Shown piece after piece: positions 43,439 to 50,699 of a DNA stretch of 64,000 nt (positions are counted from its first letter, which is position 1; every line of letters starts with the position of its first letter). Origin of the DNA: Paenibacillus selenitireducens (lineage in GTDB: Bacteria > Bacillota > Bacilli > Paenibacillales > Paenibacillaceae); contig NZ_MSZX01000006.1 of NCBI RefSeq assembly GCF_002021565.1, positions 186,027 through 250,026 on the forward strand. The letters run 5' to 3'. Under the pieces are notes generated by a model that was given only the letters and a program-made list of their open reading frames with translations, made no database searches and was not told where the DNA came from. The translations under genes and the position numbers were made by a program.

Positions 43439-44968
43439 TCACTGATCTTCCTGCGACATGAAAAGCTCGGTAATGGTTCGAACCATCTCCCCCGAAGCCC
43501 CTTTACTGCCGATACCGCGTTCTCTCATCATAAATGCCGTTCCAGCGATATCTAAATGAATCCAAGGCAATCCGTCGGCAAAGGTTCCGATGAATAGCCC
43601 GGCTGTACTCGCTGCACCATGAGGGCCCGTACGATTCCTAAGATCTGCCACATCGCTCTTCAGCATATCCCAGAATTCTTCGTAGGCAGGTAAAGGCCAG
43701 ACCTTCTCCCCCGTTTTTTTCGACGCCGCGATAAACTCCTGTAAGAATGTCTCATCATTGGTCACTACGCCTGTTGCGACGTCAGCCAACGTCACGAGTA
43801 CCGCCCCCGTAAGGGTAGCTACATCGATAAACTTCTCCGCACCGAGCTGCTTCGCATAAGTCATCCCATCGGCTAACACGACACGCCCTTCCGCATCCGT
43901 ATTCAGGATTTCAATCGTCCGGCCGCTTAACGTGGTAATGATATCTCCCGGCTTGAACGCATTTGAAGATGGCATATTCTCTGCTGAAGGAATAACCGCA
44001 ACTACATTGATGCGCGGGCGCAGCTTCGCGATTGCCTGCATAACGCCAAGCACAGTGGCTGCACCACCCATGTCACTGATCATTTCCTCCATGCCAAGAC
44101 CCTTTTTCAAGGAAATGCCGCCCGTATCGAACGTAATCCCCTTGCCGACCAGTCCAAAGACATCCGTCCATGTTTCTGTACCTTGATATTTCAGCACAAT
44201 CATACGCGGGGGATGGATGCTTCCCTGCCCAACGGCAAGGAGTCCGCCCATGCCCATCTCCGTAATCTGCTGTTCGTCTAATACAAATCCTTCTAGCTGA
44301 TTCGCTGCCGCAATCTTCATGGCTTCTTCCGCTAATGTGCTTGGGACAAGCATATTGCCCGGGATATTCGTTAGATCCCGTGCCGTATTCGTTGCCTCCG
44401 CATAGATTTGACCAGAACGAACACCCGCCTGCCATGCGGCTTCCATCTCGTCTACAGAAGCTGTCTCCCGTAGATATATCAATTCGGCAATCCCGTGATA
44501 TTTCGGTTGGTCACGATGATATTTCTTGATGCGGTAAGCACCGTATAAGAATCCTTCAGTTAAGGCATGTGCACAGGTCTGCGATGGATGTTCCGATAAT
44601 GCCGTAGCTTCGAATGCCGCTGGCACCACCCATGCAACTTTACCACCTTTCAGCTTTACGGCAGCCTTCGCAGAAGCTTGCGCTGCATTGCGGATCGTAT
44701 CATGGGATAGATCCCTTGAACCCAATCCGACTAACATGACGATCTTATGATGAAATTGTCCTCCGACAGGCAGGGAATATACCTGATTGGATTTCGCTTC
44801 GAATAATCCTTGAGAAGTAAGTACAGGTAAGATACCCGCTAAATCCGGATGCAGCTTACCTTGTTTGATTTGTTCTGTTCCAATAGGCCATACGATGATA
44901 TCGGCCTGTATCCCCGACAATGCTGCTAAAGGCTCAAATCGTATTGAAGTTTGCATAGAAGTCATCAC
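43439..44968 (-). CDS. pepA: leucyl aminopeptidase (M17)
   Basis: 509-residue cytosolic metallo-aminopeptidase. The two-metal catalytic site is visible in VGKGITFDTGGISLKKG near residue 275 and in the family signature NTDAEGR near 355, with the Lys and Arg of the active site in place. The N-terminal domain is divergent, as usual. Monocistronic; weak hairpin downstream and a terminator on the other side. PepA in some species also binds DNA, but there is no sign of that here. Confidence 0.95.
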   Translation of the reverse strand: MMTSMQTSIRFEPLAALSGIQADIIVWPIGTEQIKQGKLHPDLAGILPVLTSQGLFEAKSNQVYSLPVGGQFHHKIVMLVGLGSRDLSHDTIRNAAQASAKAAVKLKGGKVAWVVPAAFEATALSEHPSQTCAHALTEGFLYGAYRIKKYHRDQPKYHGIAELIYLRETASVDEMEAAWQAGVRSGQIYAEATNTARDLTNIPGNMLVPSTLAEEAMKIAAANQLEGFVLDEQQITEMGMGGLLAVGQGSIHPPRMIVLKYQGTETWTDVFGLVGKGITFDTGGISLKKGLGMEEMISDMGGAATVLGVMQAIAKLRPRINVVAVIPSAENMPSSNAFKPGDIITTLSGRTIEILNTDAEGRVVLADGMTYAKQLGAEKFIDVATLTGAVLVTLADVATGVVTNDETFLQEFIAASKKTGEKVWPLPAYEEFWDMLKSDVADLRNRTGPHGAASTAGLFIGTFADGLPWIHLDIAGTAFMMRERGIGSKGASGEMVRTITELFMSQEDQ

Positions 44969-45077
44969 TCACCGATCCTTTATCCTTTTTTTCATTATTG
45001 TACCATGATTGACCAGGATATATCGATGAGGATCGCCATCCGTATTCAAAATGGGCGAAAGCCCCCATGAATGATAA

Positions 45078-45126
45078 AGACTTTTATCAGGAATTTCGAT
45101 ATTCAGATTCCTCATAAAAGCCTTTT
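45078..45126 (-). terminator. hairpin after the PAS kinase gene
   Basis: Arms GGCTTTTATGAGGAAT / ATTCCTGATAAAAGTC with a short T-run on the minus strand. The plus side has a longer T-run, so direction is uncertain. Confidence 0.5.
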
Positions 45127-45147
45127 TCTTTGCTGCAATATGTATAA

Positions 45148-46212
45148 TTACCCCGTTGCCTTCGGCAACGATATGATAAATTCTGTGCCTAAGCCAAGCT
45201 GGCTATCCACGCTGATGGATCCGCCATGATTTTTAATAATCCGCTCGCTCACCGATAACCCAATGCCGGTTCCCGTCGCCTTCGTCGTATAGAAAGGATC
45301 GAATAATCTCTTCAATGACAGCTTATTCATGCCTTTCCCGTTATCTCGAATAATGATCTGCAATTGCTCGCCTTCGTTCTCCAACGATAGATCGATCATG
45401 CCGGGCTCTTCCTTTCCGGAATCGCAAATGGCATCCATCGCATTCTTGACTAAATTCAAGATCACCTGCTTCATCTGCTTCACGTCAATAGATACTTTCG
45501 AATCCAGTATACCCTGCTCTGAGAATCGTATTTCGCATCCGCGCATTAACGCTTCACTCTCCGCCAGCATCACCACGTCTTTGAGCAGTAATCGAATCGG
45601 AATGCATGTTTTCTCCGGCTTCGTCGGCTTGGAAGAATCCAGAAACTCGACAATGATATCATTCGCCCGGTCGATTTCAGCAAGAATGATACGCGAGTAT
45701 TCTTCCTTTCCTACGGCTTTTAAATAGGGCCTTAATAATTGAATGAACCCTCGAATCGCTGTTAATGGATTTCGAATTTCATGGGCAATTGCTGCAGCGA
45801 TTTGGCCAAGCATGGCCAGCTTGTCCTGGGCAAATGCGGTTTGCTCTACTTCTTTATATTGCGATACATCTTTAATGGTTAGTAAACAATATCCATCCAG
45901 CTCCTTGATATTCGTACGAGTAATGAGCCAATGGCGGTTGGTTTCGACGAGTTCGTAGGTCTGAATCTTTCGGCGAAGCATATGCTTCGTAATATGTACC
46001 ATGTGCGACCGAAAATCTCTTCTGATTCGCTGATCGCGGAACAATTTAAGCAACGAGCAACCGATCAACACTTCTTCAGAAGTTTCGAGAAGTCGGGTCA
46101 TTTCCTGATTCGTAAAGCAGATATTTCCACGTGAATCGAACAAAAGCACACCGCTGTCTAAGTGTTGGAGTACCGTTTCAAAAGCTACGTGATTTTGAAG
46201 TTCTACCGACAA
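45148..46212 (-). CDS. PAS-domain sensor histidine kinase, sporulation-kinase type
   Basis: 354 residues, soluble: PAS domain about 12-120 (HLDSGVLLFDSRGNICFTNQEM), HisKA region with the phosphorylated His in AIAHEIRNPLTAIRGFIQLL near 145, and a HATPase with NLVKNAMDAI (N), DNGKGM (G1), FDPFYTTKATGTGIGLSV (F/G2). The HEIRNPLTAIRGFIQLL pattern is that of the Kin-type phosphorelay kinases that feed Spo0F in sporulation. No cognate response regulator is adjacent, also typical of that group. Start is TTG after AAAGGGGG. Confidence 0.9.
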   Translation of the reverse strand: MSVELQNHVAFETVLQHLDSGVLLFDSRGNICFTNQEMTRLLETSEEVLIGCSLLKLFRDQRIRRDFRSHMVHITKHMLRRKIQTYELVETNRHWLITRTNIKELDGYCLLTIKDVSQYKEVEQTAFAQDKLAMLGQIAAAIAHEIRNPLTAIRGFIQLLRPYLKAVGKEEYSRIILAEIDRANDIIVEFLDSSKPTKPEKTCIPIRLLLKDVVMLAESEALMRGCEIRFSEQGILDSKVSIDVKQMKQVILNLVKNAMDAICDSGKEEPGMIDLSLENEGEQLQIIIRDNGKGMNKLSLKRLFDPFYTTKATGTGIGLSVSERIIKNHGGSISVDSQLGLGTEFIISLPKATG

Positions 46213-46252
46213 AGTTGTGCCCCCTTTTTGTAGAATTTACAACTTTACCACC

Positions 46253-46282
46253 ATCATAGTAAAAAAATGACAATTCGGTCAA
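46253..46282 (-). promoter_or_regulatory. sigma-A promoter of the PAS kinase gene
   Basis: TTGACC, 18-base spacer and TATGAT on the minus strand. A TGTCGAA heptamer resembling a Spo0A box lies just upstream at 46293-46299. Confidence 0.5.
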
Positions 46283-46349
46283 CCAGAGATACTGTCGAAT
46301 AAGCGGAAGTTTTATCTAAACCGTGAATGAATTTTAACAAATCCTTTAA

Positions 46350-46383
46350 CAAAAAAAGTCTCCCCAATCGGGTAAGACTTTTT
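46350..46383. terminator. bidirectional terminator
   Basis: AAAAAAAGTCT / AGACTTTTTT arms with CCCC / CGGG pairing, located after the small zinc-binding protein gene. Confidence 0.8.
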
Positions 46384-46403
46384 TGCATGTTTTTCCCTCG
46401 TCA

Positions 46404-46817
46404 TCAAGACTTATTTTTCTGCAGTAAACGTTGTTTCCGATGACTCATCACCGCAAGCCTTTTTTTCAATTGCATTTGCCATGCGGTATCATCCAGCTGC
46501 TTCGCCACCGTCAATAAATCCAACGCCATATCGATCTGTGTCTTGACGACCTCCATCGGGTCCTCGTGTTCCGAGTTCACGCAATTTTCGTACATATCTT
46601 TCTCTTCTTCATACACATAATCACGAAAATCCACCTCGTCTGCCCCATCACCGTGAGCGTACTCAGCTAATATTTCGTATTCATTCTCCACCATATGATG
46701 TACTTCAACCCGATAACATACTGGACAAAAGAGAAGAGGGACGTTATGAATTTGGGTCTGAAAATGCTTAAGCGTTCCCTTGGTTCCCATCATACTCGCG
46801 CCACAACAAAAGCTCAT
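46404..46817 (-). CDS. zinc-binding protein of unknown function
   Basis: 137 residues. An N-terminal MSFCCGA and a CPVC motif near residue 30 could form a single zinc site; the rest is acidic and helical (EVDFRDYVYEEEKDMYENC) and ends in a Lys/Arg-rich tail. Start is the ATG 6 bases after GAGGAGGA, which is clearly better than an upstream ATG 28 codons earlier. Divergent from the glycan operon. No family recognised. Confidence 0.7.
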   Translation of the reverse strand: MSFCCGASMMGTKGTLKHFQTQIHNVPLLFCPVCYRVEVHHMVENEYEILAEYAHGDGADEVDFRDYVYEEEKDMYENCVNSEHEDPMEVVKTQIDMALDLLTVAKQLDDTAWQMQLKKRLAVMSHRKQRLLQKNKS

Positions 46818-46994
46818 TTGACTTCCTCCTCTAACATCACATTCCATGGAATTGTTATTTTTCAGTAAATCGAAAAGACCTATGAAGATCGACCTAAACA
46901 AACAAAGTCAAGCCTAGCATAGCAGTAAGCGTTTTCCATGTTTTTGCTTTTAAGATATTCGCGAATGAACTGGAGAATTCCTTTTTTATGAAAG

Positions 46995-47024
46995 TTATAA
47001 ACCCATTTTCATGAACATATAGAT
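46995..47024 (+). promoter_or_regulatory. candidate sigma-E promoter of the glycan operon
   Basis: TTATAAA and CATATAGAT separated by 14 bases, resembling the mother-cell sigma-E consensus (TCATATT and CATACAAT). No sigma-A promoter was found upstream of the operon. Assigned by eye; a sporulation time course would be needed. Confidence 0.35.
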
Positions 47025-47061
47025 GGAAGACCATAACATTAAAAAAAAAGGGGGGAATCCC

Positions 47062-47259
47062 ATGTCCTTCGTCATCCCAATTTGCTCTAAGCAAATTAGT
47101 TACTTGCTCTATAACGACGGCACCCATGAACTGCAAGTCCATTACCATAATGGAGAGACCAAGTCGTTCACCTCTGTCACCAAGGAGATCTTCGATTCCT
47201 TAGTCCAATCCGAAAATCGATATGACGATTTCGTACAGTTCATGGTCAGCGCCAAATGA
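47062..47259 (+). CDS. KTSC-like small protein
   Basis: 65 residues with the KTSC-type beta layout: ISYLLYNDGTHELQVHYHNGETKSFTSVTKEIFDSLV, ending in a short helix. KTSC domains are found alone or at the end of lysyl-tRNA synthetases and are thought to bind RNA or protein. Start is the ATG right after a GGGGGG-AATCC ribosome site; a longer frame exists upstream. It is the first gene of the glycan operon, 48 bases before the DUF4912 gene, but a functional link is only positional. Confidence 0.65.
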   Translation: MSFVIPICSKQISYLLYNDGTHELQVHYHNGETKSFTSVTKEIFDSLVQSENRYDDFVQFMVSAK

Positions 47260-47307
47260 GTCGAATGTTCAGAAAGCATGCATCCCAAATTGCCGAAGGA
47301 GGTCGCT

Positions 47308-47835
47308 ATGTCCGACATCATTCATCCTCTTTTACCCACAGCGTATAATCAGAACTATTTGCATCTCATGGTTGTCAACCCGACCACCATGTACGCTTAC
47401 TGGGAAATCTCAGAACGCACGATCGCCGCTGTTACGCGCCATTATAGCACGACTTGGAATCACATGCCAAAGATTATACGAATCTATGAAAATGAGGCAG
47501 ATTTCTCTAGTATTCCACAAGATGGAGCGAAATATTCGGATATCCAAGTCCTTGATGCAACATCCTGGTATTTTCATGAACTGACACCATCGAGATCGTA
47601 TACCGCTGACTTCGGCACCTTGAACATCTATGGACACTTCATTCCGCTTATTCGTTCCAACCGAATTACGACGCCAAGAAATTCAGTTCTGAAGCATGCT
47701 TATCCCGATGCAGAGAACCAAACGTTCACCACACAGCCTTGGATCACTCCAAGCACAACAACGGAGCATACATCTCCATACCCTCAATTCTCAACGTATA
47801 CCGTCTATCAACCCAAAGAAGGAGTTATTGCATGA
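47308..47835 (+). CDS. DUF4912-domain protein
   Basis: 175 residues. The central block NYLHLMVVNPTTMYAYWEIS matches the DUF4912 pattern, which recurs next to GH57 and glycogen-type genes in several Firmicutes and Thermotogae and has a carbohydrate-binding-module-like beta character. GGAGG lies 5 bases before the chosen ATG. Its stop overlaps the start of the GH57-GT4 gene (ATGA), so translation is coupled. A glucan-binding or adaptor role is an inference. Confidence 0.7.
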   Translation: MSDIIHPLLPTAYNQNYLHLMVVNPTTMYAYWEISERTIAAVTRHYSTTWNHMPKIIRIYENEADFSSIPQDGAKYSDIQVLDATSWYFHELTPSRSYTADFGTLNIYGHFIPLIRSNRITTPRNSVLKHAYPDAENQTFTTQPWITPSTTTEHTSPYPQFSTYTVYQPKEGVIA

Positions 47836-50699
47836 ATTTGAATGTCCAAGGCTATTTATCGCTAATTTTGCACGCCCATCTTCCTTATGTTCGTCATGCG
47901 GATCGTGATGATTATATGGAGGAACGTTGGTTTTTTGAAGCGATGACCGAAACGTATTTGCCGCTTCTCCAGATGTTCGATCGACTCCATCAGGACAACG
48001 TGCCATTTCGATTAACGGTTTCGCTCTCTCCTCCCCTATTAGCGATGATGGAAGATTCATTAATGATAGAGCGGTATGAAGCGTATCTCACGCAATTGAT
48101 TCAGCTTGCAACCTTAGAACAGGTTCGTAATCAAGATCAACCGGAATTCGCCCAGCTCGCCGCCATGTATCATGCCAGGTGGACGGAGCTGTTCACATAC
48201 TATCGCGATTGTGATTGTAATGTGATCTCCAAGTTTCGGCTTTACCAAGATCTCGGATACATCGACATCATGACCTGTTCAGCGACACATGCTTTTTTAC
48301 CCTTTATGAAGCACCGCGAATCCATGAAGGCACAAATTCTGGTGGGTGTCCTGGAATATGAACGGCATTTCGGACAGAAGCCCAAGGGCATCTGGTTACC
48401 CGAGTGTGCTTATACCTCCGAGCTTTCTACGGTATTAAAAGAGTGCGGGATTCAATATTTCATTGTGGATCAACATGGACTTGAACACGCAACGCCAAAA
48501 CCTGCCCGCGGATTATCCGCTCCGATCATGACCGTGGACGGGATCCATGCCTTTGCTCGCGACCCCGAATCTTCACGCCAAGTATGGAGCAGCCACGAAG
48601 GATATCCAGGGGATCCGGATTACCGCGAATATTATCGAGACATCGGTTACGATCTCGGATGGAACGATGCGGAAGAATGGGATTATATCAAGCCTTATGT
48701 TCTGAAAAATGGCGCACGCATTAACACGGGTATGAAATACTTCCGGATTAGCGGGAAGAACGAGGACAAAGCCCCTTATGTACCGGATTGGGCACGTCAT
48801 AAGGCCTCGATGCATGCAGATCATTTCTTGCTTTGCCGGGAACAGCAAATCGCCAACCTGCAATCGTCCAATGATCGTAAGCCGCTTATTGTCAGTCCTT
48901 ACGATGCGGAGCTATTTGGTCATTGGTGGTATGAAGGTCCGCTATGGATCGAAGCTTTATTCCGTAACTCGCGCAATCAGCAGGGTACTTTCGCTTTTAT
49001 TACACCTGGCGATTATCTCAAGGAATATCCGATTTCAGACACGGTAGATCTTCCTTTTTGCAGTTGGGGGCGCAACGGCTACGGCGAAGTGTGGCTCCAG
49101 CAAAAGAACGATTGGGTGTATCGTCACCTGCATATGGCAGAAGACCGTCTATTACATACGCTGCAGCAGCAAAGAGATCACCTCTGGGGCCATACGAATG
49201 TCGCCGAGCGAATCCTCCATCAAGCCGCTCGCGAATTAATGCTGGCACAGAGCAGTGACTGGGCCTTCATTATCGATGCTCAGACCGTTCCAACGTATGC
49301 TGCAGCCCGAACACAGCGTCATCTCGCACAATTCCATCAACTGTTGGAAATGATCGACCACCAAGTGTATGACGTGGAATTGTTACAGCGCTTGGAAGAA
49401 CAGAATGCTTGTCTCCCGACCGTAAGCTATCACATGTATATGCCCGAAACGAGCTTACATCCACACTTGCTATCCACCACGTATGGTCGAGAAACCTTGA
49501 CATCCATGCGCCACAAAAAAGTACTTATGCTCGCTTGGGAATTCCCGCCGTTAGTTGTAGGCGGCTTAGCCAAAGCGGTATTTGATCTGTCCCGATATTT
49601 GGTTACGCAAGGCATTGAAGTACATGTCATTACCCGAGAGGTTCAAGGAAGTCCGGCCTATGAAATCCTGAATCAAATTCACGTTCATCGCGTTACGGTC
49701 TTGCAGAGCATTACCCCGATCGATTTCATGGATTGGGTCTTCCAATTGAATCTTGCGATCTCAGACTACGCAGTCTTGCTCTTAGAAAGCGGTCATCGGT
49801 TCGATTTCATTCATGCGCATGACTGGCTTGTTCATTACGCAGCGAAAGACCTCAAGGAATTCGCCGGTATTCCGTTAATCGCCACCATTCACGCGACAGA
49901 GCACGGTCGGAATCACGGCATCATTGAACAAGATATTCAACGACATATTCATCAGTTAGAGACGGAGCTTACTACGATAGCAGATCAAGTCATTGTCTGT
50001 AGCCATTCCATGGTACAGGAGATTCAGAACTTATTCTCCACTCCTGCATCCAAGATCTCCATGATCCCGAACGGTGTGGAACTCTCCTCCAAGCTTCACT
50101 CACAGCAAGCGCATGATTTAGCGATTCACCGACTTCGTTACGCACAGCCCGATGAGAAGATCGTGTTCTATATTGGTCGACTCGTCTATGAAAAAGGAAT
50201 TCAGGTACTGATCGAAGCACTCCCTTCTATTCATGCGGCCGTTCCCAAAACACGCATCATCATTGCGGGCACCGGACCGATGAAACAGGCGCTGCAAGAT
50301 CTTACTGCAAGAAAAGAGCTCGATGCATTTGTGACCTTCACTGGCTTCATTCACGATGATGAGCGCAATTTGTTACTACAGATGGCGGATGTCTGTGTCT
50401 TCCCAAGTTTATATGAACCATTTGGCATTGTCGCCCTGGAAGCGATGCAGAGCGGTACCCCAGTTGTCGTCTCCGACACGGGCGGGCTAGCAGAAATTAT
50501 TGATCACGGCACAGATGGGTACAAGGCACTGCCGGGTCATGTAGAATCGCTCGCTTGGCATGTTACTGAAGTGCTGCTTCACCCTGAGATCGCGGAAGGT
50601 ATGGCAAAAAACGCGCTCAACAAAGTAGAACAGCGATACGATTGGAAATCCATTGCGGCTTCTACCAAAAAAGTGTATGAAGGAGTGATTACGAAATGA
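47832..50699 (+). CDS. GH57 branching-enzyme domain fused to a GT4 glycosyltransferase
   Basis: 955 residues. Residues 1-~530 form a GH57 alpha-glucan branching-enzyme-type barrel with its helical (DUF1957) tail: the nucleophile Glu191 in GIWLPECAY and the acid/base Asp358 in SPYDAELFGHWW are both present, close to the positions known for the Thermococcus TK1436 enzyme. Residues ~562-955 form a GT4 glycosyltransferase with the donor-site start VVGGLAKAV, GRLVYEKG, and the E862-x7-E870 motif in EPFGIVALEAM. The two would allow elongation and branching by one polypeptide. Start is the ATG after AAGGAG that overlaps the DUF4912 stop. Confidence 0.9.
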   Translation: MNLNVQGYLSLILHAHLPYVRHADRDDYMEERWFFEAMTETYLPLLQMFDRLHQDNVPFRLTVSLSPPLLAMMEDSLMIERYEAYLTQLIQLATLEQVRNQDQPEFAQLAAMYHARWTELFTYYRDCDCNVISKFRLYQDLGYIDIMTCSATHAFLPFMKHRESMKAQILVGVLEYERHFGQKPKGIWLPECAYTSELSTVLKECGIQYFIVDQHGLEHATPKPARGLSAPIMTVDGIHAFARDPESSRQVWSSHEGYPGDPDYREYYRDIGYDLGWNDAEEWDYIKPYVLKNGARINTGMKYFRISGKNEDKAPYVPDWARHKASMHADHFLLCREQQIANLQSSNDRKPLIVSPYDAELFGHWWYEGPLWIEALFRNSRNQQGTFAFITPGDYLKEYPISDTVDLPFCSWGRNGYGEVWLQQKNDWVYRHLHMAEDRLLHTLQQQRDHLWGHTNVAERILHQAARELMLAQSSDWAFIIDAQTVPTYAAARTQRHLAQFHQLLEMIDHQVYDVELLQRLEEQNACLPTVSYHMYMPETSLHPHLLSTTYGRETLTSMRHKKVLMLAWEFPPLVVGGLAKAVFDLSRYLVTQGIEVHVITREVQGSPAYEILNQIHVHRVTVLQSITPIDFMDWVFQLNLAISDYAVLLLESGHRFDFIHAHDWLVHYAAKDLKEFAGIPLIATIHATEHGRNHGIIEQDIQRHIHQLETELTTIADQVIVCSHSMVQEIQNLFSTPASKISMIPNGVELSSKLHSQQAHDLAIHRLRYAQPDEKIVFYIGRLVYEKGIQVLIEALPSIHAAVPKTRIIIAGTGPMKQALQDLTARKELDAFVTFTGFIHDDERNLLLQMADVCVFPSLYEPFGIVALEAMQSGTPVVVSDTGGLAEIIDHGTDGYKALPGHVESLAWHVTEVLLHPEIAEGMAKNALNKVEQRYDWKSIAASTKKVYEGVITK

